A stretch of DNA of 44,136 nucleotides, from assembly GCA_015039365.1 (NCBI GenBank), contig WION01000438.1:1-44136 (forward strand). The letters run 5' to 3'. Of this stretch, positions 1-11,211 are shown in pieces. This DNA is from Amanita rubescens. Lineage: Eukaryota; Basidiomycota; Agaricomycetes; Agaricales; Amanitaceae. The first letter of the stretch is position 1, and each line of letters begins with the position of its first letter. Made by a program: the position numbers and the translations under genes. The notes under the pieces were generated by a model. It was not told the origin of the DNA and did not search any database. It saw only the letters and a program-made list of their open reading frames with translations.

Positions 1-2114
1 CGCAAGCCATGATTCGAATTGAATTGCAGAGTAGCATTGAAGGACGGACGTCGTCGCCTTGCCGTAAAGGATCTAAGATAAGCGATCTAGAGTCTATCCA
101 CCGACCCTTTGCGTTCCAACAAGCTTTAAAAGATTGGGAACTCGGAGCTGAGGACGCCTGCTGAACCGTCTCCTATAAATTCAAAACCAAGCTTAAAAAG
201 CTTCCAGAAGGCCGCCAGGCTCTATGGTCATGAGCATCGACTCAATCGCTTATTGCGCGACTTACCGTTTCGACTGCTGCATGCGCTTGAGATAGGTTCT
301 TCCATCGGTAGTGCCAGCTCTACAATCATCTTTGGCAATGAAATGGGAGGTTCATGAAGTAACACGACCTCTTTGACAGCTCTGATGGGGTATTCGACTG
401 CGGGTCGTCACCAGTCCACATCTAAGACGCATTCAATAAATGTTTTTTTAGGGAATATCGTTAATTCAAAACGTACACAATAAATTTAATGCAAGAGACT
501 TAAACTGCGAAACGGGAAGGTAAAGCTTGAGTTTTGCAGACCTTCTGGACAGAGCTTGTGGATTTATGATGTGCACAAACAACGAGATGGCACTTACATA
601 AACTGCGAGCAGCGATAACGGTGCTTGTTTCATCGTCACCATCAGCGGCAGACCCAGCCGAATTCATCCAGTCACCTCCACGGGCCAGTGAAAAACTCAG
701 CTAGACCCTCTACCGGACCCTCTGCAATGCTCAACTACCGCGACAACAAGCACCCTAAATTCCAGACACGACCAAGAACGTAGCTCTCGCATCCTTCCTC
801 ATCTCACCATCTCTTCTGTCATCTGCCGTTCAGAGGACTTCGTTCCAACTTCACACTTTACTTTGACGAAGGATGTTTAAAAAAAGTATCACTGCCGTCT
901 GACGTTTCGTCGATGAAAGTGACGGCATAGGAGCAGTTGGCGAAGAGGTTAAGCAGGACGAAGAAAAGGAAGACGAGGGCAAAAGGAAAGGGTACACTTC
1001 AGCCGCAACAGACCCGTCTACCGTTCTACCTCTGTCGTGGAGCAACCGCAGCAATCGTATCGACCACGACTTCACCTCCTCCTGCTCTGGTACTCGAATA
1101 ATCATGGGCATCCCTCCAATCACGTCAAACGTCATGTCATGAGGATATCTACTGCGCGCCTTCTCTAATCACGGACGCGCGTTTAGTGAGCCGCACACAT
1201 CACGCTTTCGAGCCATCGTGATGCTGCTGGGGCCGGCGTGACGACCGGACCTCGCAACCTGGCCAATAACGACAATGGGTTCCCATGTCGTGCCGCCGAC
1301 ATTCGTCCTGAGCCTCTTTTTCTTTGTGGATGATGTTTATATTCTGCGAATGGAGATGGGTTGGTTCAATGCGGTGAAGTGATATTTCGATGTTGAGGGA
1401 TGAGAATTTCCTCTTGATCCCGGTTCAGCAGTGCAACCACAACAAGAAGACGTAGCAGGCTCTTGCAGACGCCGGAAGAGGAGCTGGCGTCGGCGAAAAA
1501 GACGTGAGGAGGAGTCGTGCGCATCATACTGCCCGGGCTGTCGAGGGGTCTGCGCCAGAGACCGGGGTCTTGCAAGAAGCCGGAAAGCGGAACTGGACGG
1601 CTATCACGTATGCGGTGAATCTTCGTTCGCCAATTTAATCCCCATGCTTACAACCAGCGACAGATTTCAAGCATTCAGAGGCCTGTACCAGAAAATGTTC
1701 GGAGGCAAGTTCAGGACGACGTTAAGAGTTCCTTATGTGACACAGACTCAATTTGTTTACTACTGTACCATTCAAAATTGGAACGAACATTGTCCTCATC
1801 ATACTCTACAGAAATCACGTACTTATTAGCGAAAGGCTATATCAAGATAAAGCAATCGTAATCAACGTATTATCTTTGTCGCACGCTGAAATCATTTTGC
1901 AAGACAGAACGAGAATGGAACGGTTTCAATACTTTGGTACATTCATAAGCTATTCCTACGTGCAGCACTCTATTGTATAAGTGGATCCCGCGCCAAGTAG
2001 CGACAAGCCTACCACCATTCTCGACTCAAGAAACTATACGCAAGCCTCTTGTGCTCGAACACAATACGGCTCGCTAAGTTACGTAAAAACGGATTCTGAG
2101 ATTCGCGACAGAAC
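1..2114. other. Region without a supportable gene
   Basis: Both strands carry only short open frames of 60-130 codons with arginine-rich or low-complexity content and no recognisable domain. A minus-strand frame at 851-1135 and a plus-strand frame at 1431-1829 were examined; neither has convincing splice neighbours or a family signature. This is probably intergenic sequence or decayed gene remnant. I see no repeat or RNA gene here. Confidence 0.5.
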
Positions 2115-3743
2115 TTAGTCCACAATTCCCAGGCCCAAGTTTGGTTGACCACCAGCGTAAGTGAGTCCGGAAGGTACGCAATTACCAACAATAATGTCCC
2201 CTGTTGAAATCGTGTTTAGTATGTGATAAGAATCTAGACTACGAGCCAAACCTACCATCCGCCTGTCGATACTACTCAATTCAGAATCATGATAATAAAG
2301 AACCAGCTGCTTAAGATTTGTGCACTTGAGAAACGCCAACTCATTTTCCGTTTGATGGATACATTGACACAGAACCTCATAGAAAATCCCAAGGCGTGTT
2401 AAGGATTTGGAGTGACGAGACAGGATTCTCACTGTGGTAGAACAGAATGACTCATGGTAGGGACACAATATCGTTAGGCTGATAATGTGAGGATGATGGT
2501 CGAGATATTCGATTGCAAGCTGGTCTATTTCCTTTAACGTTATGGTTGGAGGAAATATGCCTTGTCTCAGCAACTCGTTCAAGATGCGGGAGTCAGCGAT
2601 ATCGATGGAAGTCAAGGAGCGGATATGAGGTGCAAGAGCTGCCAAGTTACGGAAGGAATGAGAAAGGGAAATGTGCTCCAGTTTTAGGGGGTAATCGGCA
2701 GGTACATATGCAAGCATTTGTGCAAGGTCAATGTTTTCGACATCAGGCCAGGAATGTGTCACTTCTAGATGCGTTAAGTTGGAGTTTGCCGCAATGATCT
2801 TCCCAGCTGCATTAATTCGGGGAAGGTTAAAGTCGAGGTCCGGAGGACGGTATAACAAGCCCTCTGGAAATTCGTGATAAAATCTGAACCCGAGCTTGCG
2901 CAAATTGTGCAGCTTGGAGAAGCACTTGACGAGGTGGTTGAACTCCTCCAAGGCTTCATCCATGACAAGGAGAAGTTCACTGAGTCGAGGCAATCGTCGG
3001 AGTAGTTTAGCTGTGCGAGAGATTATCCACTTCGGATCATTGAGATGCACGCTCCATCTAAGATACAATCAGCCATTTTTCCGAAAATATAACGCACGAC
3101 GTACACAACGCAGGAAACATTAGGTAAATTGAACTTGGGCGTGCAGGGCACATACAGCCTGAGTTTTGCAAAAGTGCGCAGGGCAGCATTGAACAGTATT
3201 GTGGGCACAATCCGCGGGTGCATGATTGGGGTGACAAGATAGAAAAAGACGATGCTCGCGGCATTCAGAAATATGTAACCAATCAAGGGTACTTCACGAA
3301 AAGGTATCGTAATGCTGTCTCCATCAAGCCAGTACCAAGTCCGAATGAAAAGGGCCGTCGTCACGTTCAATTGCTCATTTGGTTTTGAAGACAAGAGAGT
3401 CAGGAGCTGGTGCACATTGGACAATAGATCCTCATCGGAAGGGTGGAATGCTTTGATATGGGAAGAATACACCCTAGGTTTAACAATTGCGTCGAACCGT
3501 CTGCAGACAAGGCGGAGAGTTTTGATTTCATCAAAAGTCGTGCCTAAATTCCCTACGAACTACGAGAATACGAACGGTCAATCAGATGCCGTAGCTACAG
3601 AACATGAGCACGCATACCTCGGTGACAATGTAGTGATGTATCTCGACTGGAAGGTCCATGAAGCTGAGTCGCGTGCGCTGCTCAGGTATGGCCGGGCTCG
3701 CAGCGATGGCATTGTGTTTTTTGCCAGGGAATCTGAATTTCAT
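2115..3743 (-). CDS. F-box protein with LRR-like C-terminal half, three exons
   Basis: Three minus-strand exons join in frame: 3743-3618, 3559-3105 and 3057-2115. Exon 1 holds the F-box core (LSFMDLPVEIHHYIVTE). Its donor is GTATGC and the acceptor is CTCGTAG at 3562-3560. The second intron (3104-3058, 47 nt) has donor GTACGT and acceptor ATCTTAG. Exon 2 continues with a segment typical of mushroom F-box proteins (EIKTLRLVCRRFDAIVKPRV). Exon 3 carries leucine-spaced blocks such as LRKLGFRF and NLTHLEVTHSW that look like divergent leucine-rich repeats. By family knowledge it would be an SCF ubiquitin ligase substrate adaptor binding Skp1 through the F-box; the substrate is unknown. A later ATG at 3660 (MDLPVE) would cut into the F-box, so I prefer 3743. 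Splice sites are inferred from phase and consensus only. Confidence 0.72.
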
Positions 3744-4026
3744 AGGAAGTTCTGGAGGGATGTTGAAGCTGAAGGCAAAGCTGCCAGAAAGCTGTGCGCT
3801 GGAATTCGGATGCAATAACTGATTGCTGACGCAATTCAAGCTTCGCCGAAAATTGATTGGATACTCGTATTTGATTCGTGATGGGCATGCGGTTTAGGTG
3901 CCTTTCGGTTGCAGTCGGCATTCGTGACACTTCGGCCGCTCAGCGTTATCATAGTGCATTTCGATCCTTCGGACCTCGCCTTGACTTGCTTCGCACAACC
4001 GAATTAGTATCCTACATGGCCTTACT

Positions 4027-4509
4027 TTACCCTTTTGTTAACGTTGTTATTAGGTTGAACGAACGTAAATGTTTGAACGTCGTGTTAACAGAGATTATAT
4101 CAGATGATGTGCATATGTTGATTATGTCGATGGATGGAGCATGTGATAACATTCCATTGCGCGTTACAGCATCCAGGCGCGATATCCCACGATACAGGAT
4201 CAACTGTGGCGCCTTGTTCGAGATAAGGACAAGTATTGACCTGACCTGAGCCAGCCTTACGTATCGCGAATCCAATCCGCATACACGGACTATGGATTTG
4301 TGTACATGCCTGGGATGGATGATATCATTTATTCCGGGAGACATATTTTTCTCGGCGGTGAGAAAAACTTGACCATCGAGGGTGGTGCTGAAGCGCAAGG
4401 AGGCAGTTTGGGTGATGTTGATAGTAGAGCGTTTGGTGGTTGGGTAAGATCGTTGGAAGGCTGGGAAGAACCAGTCACGATTGGGTAGTGTACCGCCCAA
4501 GGACCGCAA
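4027..4509 (-). CDS. Hypothetical protein or gene fragment
   Basis: A 160-codon minus-strand frame beginning MRSLGGTLPNRDWFFPAF. It shows no domain I recognise and has no clear splice partners. It lies between the F-box gene at 2.1-3.7 kb and the decayed F-box copy at 4.56 kb, in sequence that otherwise looks degenerate. It may be a relic or a chance frame. Confidence 0.2.
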   Translation of the reverse strand: MRSLGGTLPNRDWFFPAFQRSYPTTKRSTINITQTASLRFSTTLDGQVFLTAEKNMSPGINDIIHPRHVHKSIVRVCGLDSRYVRLAQVRSILVLISNKAPQLILYRGISRLDAVTRNGMLSHAPSIDIINICTSSDIISVNTTFKHLRSFNLITTLTKG

Positions 4510-4556
4510 CGTTCGACTTTAAGGGCATAGGCGGCTCTGAATTTTGAACCGATCAG

Positions 4557-4970
4557 TCATCTGCTTTCGAACATGCGATAGCATTTGTTATACGGGCTTC
4601 GGATGGGATATAGACGAACACTCGTCTCCATAACTGGGGCGTAGCTAGCGCGAGTGTCCGCCACATTGAGCATATGGAACAAAGCAGGAAAGGATTGATC
4701 ATCCGGGTTCTCCGATTGGGCATAGTATAGACTCTTTGTGAAGTTCCAAGTCAGTGGGTAGAACAAGAAGGAAGATCTTGCTGAGGACCTCCAAAGGAAG
4801 GTTATGAATGGCGCCGAGCATATCGCCGGAGCCAGCGCTTTCAGCCTGAGATAGCCCGGTACCCGCGCTTGAACAGTCAGCATGGTGCGGGGCGAGAATT
4901 CGGATCGAAGAAGCCTTGAGCGTTATCTGTGCGAGTAAACTGGTAGGACTCGAGAAAGAGTCGGTCATTG
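4557..4970 (-). pseudogene. Truncated copy of the F-box gene at 9164-10693
   Basis: This stretch matches 10270-10694 closely at nucleotide level, including the gene start, the AESAGSGD spacer and the F-box (IHNLPLEVLSKIFLLVLP). The reading is split between two minus-strand frames (4968-4699 and 4883-4557), so at least one frameshift follows the F-box. The C-terminal two thirds of the parent gene are missing. It is followed by a matching intergenic stretch and then the arrestin-tail relic, in the same order as at 10.2-12.8 kb, so it arose by one segmental duplication. Confidence 0.75.
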
Positions 4971-5339
4971 GCCAGTGAAGCGAAGAAAGATGAGACCGAC
5001 CGTAAGAAAACCCTAATCTCGCTCGAGTGCCAAAAGGAAAGCCACACTCGCTGGCACACGCACGAGTCTAATATTTTATGTTCGTGCAGCTGATTACTAG
5101 AAGTATGAAGTAGTGTGAGGATAGTAGCAAAACGCAAACGAGACTGGGATGTACATTGTGCAGGTGGGGTATGCAAACTAGTAAACTAAAAAAAGAAAGC
5201 GTAACGTTAACTAGATTTGGAGAACAGAGACTACGCAAGGGAGAAATAACAGTGTATGAGGCCCATACAGCAACAGCCTTGCTTTCAGTGAGAAAACGCA
5301 GAGATGAACGTAAACCAAAAAGCATACTAGATCATAACA

Positions 5340-6350
5340 AACTTCACCACTCAAGCGCTCAATCTCCAAGCAGTTTCGGCCGTAATGGAGGTGGATTCGC
5401 AATCGTCCAATCACCCACCATCCCCGCCATCGGCTGCTGCTGCTGCTTCGACTTTCCCGACTCGACCTCCAAAGGATTCATGGCCATCTGCGACGCCCGA
5501 ACGTCTTCCTCCTGCGGAGGCCGAGGCAACGGAGACCCGTCTCGGTGAAGACGTGTACGACATTCCAGAGGTGCCCCGCCGGTGATGCTAATAGCACTGG
5601 ATAGGAGCACTGACGTATCCGTTCAGGTACATCGGTGGCGCCTCCCCGCTCAAAGCGGAATCCTGAGCTTCATACTTGGCCCTGAGCAAGGCTTTTCCTC
5701 GCTGCGCTCAACACCCGTTGTCCATTGCCATCAGGTAAAAGCGCTCTGCTCTGATAGGATCCGCACGTCGGCTTCCTCAACTTCACCTTCTCCTCACCCT
5801 CCGAAGGCATCGCCATCGGCGAAACACGCGCGTCTTCCTCCCGCGCCTCCTTGATATGCTCCTGTGGCGGCCGAGACATCAACGCCAAAGTCTCAGCGAA
5901 GACGTGCAATGGAGGGAGGTGCCCCGCCTCCCGCGCTGCTGCTCGCACTAACCAACCAATCGCTGACGTATCCGTTCAGGTGGCGGTGCCTCTTCACTAG
6001 GCCCTGAGCAGTGTTTTTTTCGGCTGCACTCAATATTCGCTGATTCCATCAGCGACGGGTGGTAAAGGCACCTGTCTGCTCCGGAGGAAGAAGTGGAAAC
6101 GAGAGATCCACTGTGTGCGGGCGTCGTCGAGCTGGCGGGCATAGATCCATTGCCACGGGGTGATGTCTGGGGGCAGTAGGACTAGGTGCGCGTTGGCAGC
6201 AGCACCTCGAGCTTCGAACCGCCGACGTGGTAATGGCGGCTAAAGCACTACGCTGGTCCACGTGCTGGGTTGGATCATATCCGTTTCTCCTCGTCACCGT
6301 AAGCCACGCGCCATGTTTGGGGCTGACGCTGCTGCTGCGGACTGTATTCT
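5340..6350 (-). pseudogene. Decayed copy of the alpha-arrestin 3' region
   Basis: The minus-strand sequence matches the last exons of the arrestin gene (11212-12830). The end of that gene (cagtttcgg...ggtggattcgcaatcg near 5373), the EAQ-type helical repeats and the exon near 12770 (gtttctcctc then gtaagccacgcgc at 6280-6312) are recognisable in the same order. Indels break the frame repeatedly and the copy is about 0.6 kb shorter than the original. No start, N-terminal arrestin domain or continuous frame remains. Confidence 0.75.
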
Positions 6351-7541
6351 TTGAACGCGTTAGCGCTGACGAAGAATGCTAGTGACTCTGGAGCGGAGAG
6401 ATCGACGCACCCGACAATTTCTATTTCATTCGAGAAATTCGAGTTGTACAGATGAAGTATCTTGGCTTTTCATTTTGCTCGAGGTGGAAGGTGAATGTCA
6501 ACTTCGTTAGAAAAAGCCAGCTTGTGGACGCTCAGAGACAACAGTGGCAAACGGAGGTCACTAAACAAAGGCAAACACAGTCGACTGAGGCGTTCAACGT
6601 TATGACCGGTACGTAAGCACTGTGTTTTCGGCGTGGACTGACATATTAATACAGAAACATATCACGAGGGACTTGAATAAATACCAGAATTCTCTCCACG
6701 ATGTCGTATCGTTATTGTCCATTGAAATTAACCTCATCGAGTCGTAAAGATCGAGAAGAACGATGAATCAAAGCAGATGATCAGAGTAAGATCTAAGAAT
6801 ACCTAAATCAGGCAAAGATGCTGCCAATCTTCTATAAGCCCTCGCTTACGGAGATGAAAGAACGTCCTTCAGTGAGTTCCAGTGTAAATGCAGGGAGACG
6901 CTGAGAGCCACTTTGACCGCCCCCCTTCTCTGCATTCTAAAGTCCAAACCGGAGATCATTTTCAGAGATGACATCTGATTCGCAGGCAGTGCTTCGCAAA
7001 GAATGTGAAATCGGAAAGCACACGAAGAATAGATGAAGGGTTGCTACTATTGAGAAGTGAATATATGACTCCGTATAGGAACGATGTCAAACAAACCGAT
7101 ATTGAAAGATGATCATTAGCAGAAAGGACGGGCAGTTATTCCAATTCATCCACGAAGTGCCGATGCAGCCGCATGGTGCTGCGGTCGAGAGTCGGGGATG
7201 AGCGGACACAGTTCGCGGGGAGACTATCAAGTCGCTCGAACTCAGACAGACCGCCTATAGGACATTTAGCGTATGGCACAGTTGAATCGGCTTGCTCGAG
7301 CTGACGAGGATGTCGGTCAAATTATTGCTGACATTGAACAGGCTGAGATCGATCATATAACTCAAGTTGACTCTATCTATATAACTAAAACTAATCGCTT
7401 CCTTTGACTTGAAGGATCTTTCCACGTCCGGATTAAACAGCCAGCACAATGAACTTCGATGTTGGATCTTTGGGAAGTCAAGGACTCACAATACCTATGA
7501 TGTACACTTTAGAAAGAGTATACTACTGGTTTCCTTGGCTC
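6351..7541. other. Intergenic region
   Basis: No convincing coding frame, tandem repeat or RNA gene is visible. A weak 64-codon frame at 7255-7449 (-) has no support. The region separates the arrestin relic from the 3' end of the next F-box gene. Confidence 0.5.
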
Positions 7542-8975
7542 TCACCAGTTTCGTAATCCAGTGCAATAGATATCCTGGGAGTACGTCCCTCCTTGTGGCC
7601 AACCAGAGGCTGAGCCACCGCGGCCATCCCAGTCCAATGAATACGCCATTTCGCTCCTTTTAAGAACCTCATCCAGTCGTTTCTGATCAAAATCTACGAC
7701 ACGAGCCCATTGCAAATGGAAATACTGGAGTCGATCGTGCAGAGCACAGGACTGGGGACAAATTCTTGATTCGATCATGCTCTGCACTGCCGAATGTGAA
7801 CCCCAGATACCACGAAGGCACAACAAATTCAAATATGGGCATAGTGAACCGCCCCGGTGTAAAGTGAGTCTCCGAAGTATTTCATCGTCAAGCGTTGGAC
7901 GAAAATCATAGCTCTGACCCGGAACTTCACGGATGATCAATGAAGTAATCAAACTGCAGCACCTATGCGCTAGGAGCCGGGGGATAATATCGCTTGAAGA
8001 AAAGGTTCCCCCGAGCTCCAGCCTGTCAAGGGTACAGGAAGATCGCGTGAGAAAGTGATTAATTGATTCACTGTCTCTTGATGTCATCCAAGTACTGGCT
8101 ACACACATTTCTCGTAGAGATGGTGCAGAAATCGACTCCGTGAATACTGGGAGACAGCCTGTTCCTGATCTGAGGAATATGGAAACCAAGTCGTGTAGTA
8201 GTATTATGGGAGGCTTGTGCGAGTGCGCAGGGCGTTGCGACACTTTGAAATTAATGGATAGCCACACGAGTTTCGAGCATGCCTTGCAGATGATTAACGC
8301 TTGTTGAGGAAATATGGATCTGCGAATTTGGAGGTGCGTAAGTTGCACCCACGAAATAAGCCGATTCTCCTGGGGCGTTGTGTTAGGGCGACGAACTCGT
8401 CGTCGCGACGGGCTTCGTCCAGATTGCCCAGACTGGACGAATGTTTTCAGGAGCATGTTATCTGAAGGTTTTTGAAGGTACAGAGCTCCAAATCGGGTGG
8501 CATTGCATTGGAGAACAGATATGATGGAAGCTACTCTGACAGCCTGATAGCCATGACCGAAGAACCCTTCGGAAGATATGTATAACGCCAGCGGTAGCGA
8601 TCCAGAACACTGTATCCGTTGAAGAAGATGATCTGCTTTTGAACAAGCAGTAGTCTTTGATATGTCTTGCGGGATATGGATAAATATTTGCCTCCATAGC
8701 TGCGGTGTAGCCAAAGCGAATGTTCGCCACATTGAGCATATTGCACAAAGTAACAGAGGGCTTCTCCCTTGGAGTCTCCGCTCGGAAAGTGGCAAGCGCC
8801 ATTCTTCACCGAGTTCCAGGTCGCTGGGTAGAATAAGAAGGAAGATCATGCTGAGTACCTCTAAGGGGAGCTTAAAAATGGGCGAGCGCTGGACAGGGGC
8901 TCGCCGAGATCTGGTGATGGGGCCTCTGTACTCAGCTGTATGAGCCTGTTTTTGGCCATGGTATGAACGCGCCAT
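7542..8975 (-). CDS. F-box protein (477 aa)
   Basis: One uninterrupted minus-strand frame from ATG at 8975. After a short basic N-terminus comes an F-box-like motif (FKLPLEVLSMIFLLILPSD, about residues 34-52). Next is the CAICSMWRTFALATPQLW block that follows the F-box in this mushroom family, then leucine-rich segments such as LRRLTLHRGGSLCPYLNLL near the C-terminus. It resembles the neighbouring gene at 9164-10693 in order and motifs but is clearly diverged, so the two are older tandem paralogues. Expected role: SCF ubiquitin ligase adaptor; the substrate is unknown. No intron is needed. Confidence 0.8.
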   Translation of the reverse strand: MARSYHGQKQAHTAEYRGPITRSRRAPVQRSPIFKLPLEVLSMIFLLILPSDLELGEEWRLPLSERRLQGRSPLLLCAICSMWRTFALATPQLWRQIFIHIPQDISKTTACSKADHLLQRIQCSGSLPLALYISSEGFFGHGYQAVRVASIISVLQCNATRFGALYLQKPSDNMLLKTFVQSGQSGRSPSRRRVRRPNTTPQENRLISWVQLTHLQIRRSIFPQQALIICKACSKLVWLSINFKVSQRPAHSHKPPIILLHDLVSIFLRSGTGCLPVFTESISAPSLREMCVASTWMTSRDSESINHFLTRSSCTLDRLELGGTFSSSDIIPRLLAHRCCSLITSLIIREVPGQSYDFRPTLDDEILRRLTLHRGGSLCPYLNLLCLRGIWGSHSAVQSMIESRICPQSCALHDRLQYFHLQWARVVDFDQKRLDEVLKRSEMAYSLDWDGRGGSASGWPQGGTYSQDIYCTGLRNW

Positions 8976-9163
8976 TGATAATACATCTGGGCACCTACAT
9001 CGCTGTTAAAAGCTTTGGAACTTTTCACCTTGACATGCTGCTTTCGAGGGGGCATCGCGACAAGCCAGTGTGAGATGGTAACTGAGTCAGAGCGTATGTC
9101 TCGTGGAGTCTGAGAATCTGACTAATTATACCAAGCCGTGCTCACGGAAGTAAAATACATCTA

Positions 9164-10693
9164 TTACAAACAACTCAGATAGTTAGAACAGTCGCTTACC
9201 ATGCTATCGGAAAAATACATCTCCAAACTCTGGCCTTCTAACCAGACTTTGTACTCGGTTATGGAATTCTTGGGCTCTCGACACACGGTATAACCCATTC
9301 CGCACCCATTGATTATTTCTTCCAGCTCTTGTTCGTGAGTGAAATATTTCATTTTCAACGAAAGGAAATGAAATTGACTATCACCAGCACGAAGCTCTGT
9401 TCGAGACTTCACCATTTCCAGGAAGGCTGCTGAAAATGATGCGTATCCGGGCCGACAACGGTCCGAAAGTACCAAGAACCTCAAACGGGGGCACAATGGT
9501 TTGTCGTGATACAAGGATAGTCGTTCGAGGAATTCATCTTCAATAAGGGGCTGTGAATGGGATTGTCCATGAATAGACAGAGATATGAGCGAGTTGCAGC
9601 ACTGGTGGGCGAGGACGTGGACAAGACTCCCTTCTCTGAAGATGTATGCCTGAATCTCCAATTTATCAAGGGCACATGCAGATCGAGTGAGAAAACCTAA
9701 TAGTGGTCCGACGTCGTCTTGATCCGGGATAAGTTGGGAAATGAACATTTCCCGCAGAGACGGCAAATAAATTGAATTCATGCCGGCGTCAAGATCGAAT
9801 GTTGAGGGATAGAGGGTGACCAAGTTGGGTAAGATCAAAGGAGGACGTCTTAACCGTGTTGTGTCAAAAAAACCGCGGATCGAGAGCCACGTCAGTTCCC
9901 GACATTCTCTGAGAGCGTCCACTGCCAGATGAAAGAAAGGACCGTCGATTGCAAGATGTGTAAGTTGCGCCCATGGAAGGATAAGCCTGATGTCGATGTC
10001 TTTTGTTATGCCATAGAGTTGTTGAAGGGATACACGCCGCAACGAGGTCCATCCACCCAAGCGATACGCCGATAATGGTCGCGAGTTTCGCTCGATACTT
10101 ACGGGACTTTGGAGGTAAAAAGCTTCCCAACGGGTCGCATAGCGAGTTAAAACGTCGATAATGGGGGTTATGGGACCTGTCTTGTCAAGGAGTGTTGGTT
10201 TGCGGTAGGCATGGTTTAGGTATAACGTCAGAGGGAGTGACCCGGAGCGTTGGATCCATTGAGAGAGGTCGTCTGCTTTCGAACGTGCGATAGTATTTGT
10301 TATAGGGGCGATATAGACGAATACTCGTCTCCATAACTGGGGCGTAGCTAGCGCGAGTGTCCGCCACATTGAGCATATTGAACAAAGTAGGAAAGGATTG
10401 ATCAACCGGATTCCCCGATCGCTGGGTGTAGTATGAGACCTTTCGTGATGTTCCGAGTCGGTGGGTAGAACAAGAAGGAAGATCTTGCTGAGGACCTCCA
10501 AAGGAAGGTTATGAATGGCGAAGAGAATATCGCCGGAGCCAGCGCTCTCAGCCTGAGATATCCCGGTACCCTGCGCTTCAACAGTCGGCATATGGCGCAA
10601 GGGCGAGGTTTCGTAAACCAGGCTAGATCGAAGATGCATTGAGCGTTTGTTTGTGCGAGTACACTGGGTCAGACGGGAGAAAGAGTCAGCCAT
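9164..10693 (-). CDS. F-box protein (509 aa)
   Basis: A single-exon minus-strand frame from ATG at 10693. The N-terminal ~55 residues are variable, then the F-box (IHNLPLEVLSKIFLLVLPTD, about residues 60-80) and the family block LCSICSMWRTLALATPQLW. The rest is a leucine-patterned domain (for example LISLSIHGQSHS and LCPRLRFLVLSD). A truncated copy lies at 4557-4970 and a more distant paralogue at 7542-8975, so this locus has duplicated repeatedly. The expected function is substrate recognition in an SCF ubiquitin ligase; nothing shows the target. Confidence 0.82.
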   Translation of the reverse strand: MADSFSRLTQCTRTNKRSMHLRSSLVYETSPLRHMPTVEAQGTGISQAESAGSGDILFAIHNLPLEVLSKIFLLVLPTDSEHHERSHTTPSDRGIRLINPFLLCSICSMWRTLALATPQLWRRVFVYIAPITNTIARSKADDLSQWIQRSGSLPLTLYLNHAYRKPTLLDKTGPITPIIDVLTRYATRWEAFYLQSPVSIERNSRPLSAYRLGGWTSLRRVSLQQLYGITKDIDIRLILPWAQLTHLAIDGPFFHLAVDALRECRELTWLSIRGFFDTTRLRRPPLILPNLVTLYPSTFDLDAGMNSIYLPSLREMFISQLIPDQDDVGPLLGFLTRSACALDKLEIQAYIFREGSLVHVLAHQCCNSLISLSIHGQSHSQPLIEDEFLERLSLYHDKPLCPRLRFLVLSDRCRPGYASFSAAFLEMVKSRTELRAGDSQFHFLSLKMKYFTHEQELEEIINGCGMGYTVCREPKNSITEYKVWLEGQSLEMYFSDSMVSDCSNYLSCL

Positions 10694-11211
10694 TGGCCAG
10701 TGAAGCGAAAGAAAAGACGAGACCGTTACGATTGAATGCGCCGTTAGTAGACTATACAGTATATGTATGGTAAGTGTGTAGTGTAGAAGCCCACGTGGTA
10801 GCTTTCAAGTCCGACTCTCACCCGATCGACCCAAAAATAAAGCCACACTCCTAATGATTTTGTGCAGCAGCTGATTACTAGAGATATGAAGCAGTGTGAG
10901 CAATAAACGCTAACGAGAGACTGGGGTGTGCATTGTGCAGGTGGGGTATGCAAACTAGTAAATTAAAAAAAAAGAAAAAGAAAACAGAAACAGAAAAAAG
11001 AGGAAAAAAGAACATATAAAAGAAAGCGTAAACGTTACCTAGATTTGGAGCACAAAGACTACAAATTCATATATATATATATCGCAGGGGGAGAAAATAA
11101 ACGAGTGTACGAGGCCCAATACAGTAGCCTTTCTTTCAGTCAGAAAAGGGGTAAACAAAAAAAAAAGCAAAAAAATACTAGATCATAACATAACTTTCAC
11201 AGCTCAACCGC
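10694..11211. other. Intergenic region shared with the 4.97-5.34 kb copy
   Basis: AT-rich spacer upstream of the F-box gene and downstream of the arrestin gene. It contains an adenine-rich run (about 10964-11030) and a short TA run near 11072. A shorter, related version occupies 4970-5340, showing that the segmental duplication included this spacer. Confidence 0.6.

Noticed and set aside
1431..1829. 132-codon arginine-rich frame on the plus strand
   Set aside because: Composition looks like translated low-complexity DNA, with no domain and no partner exons.
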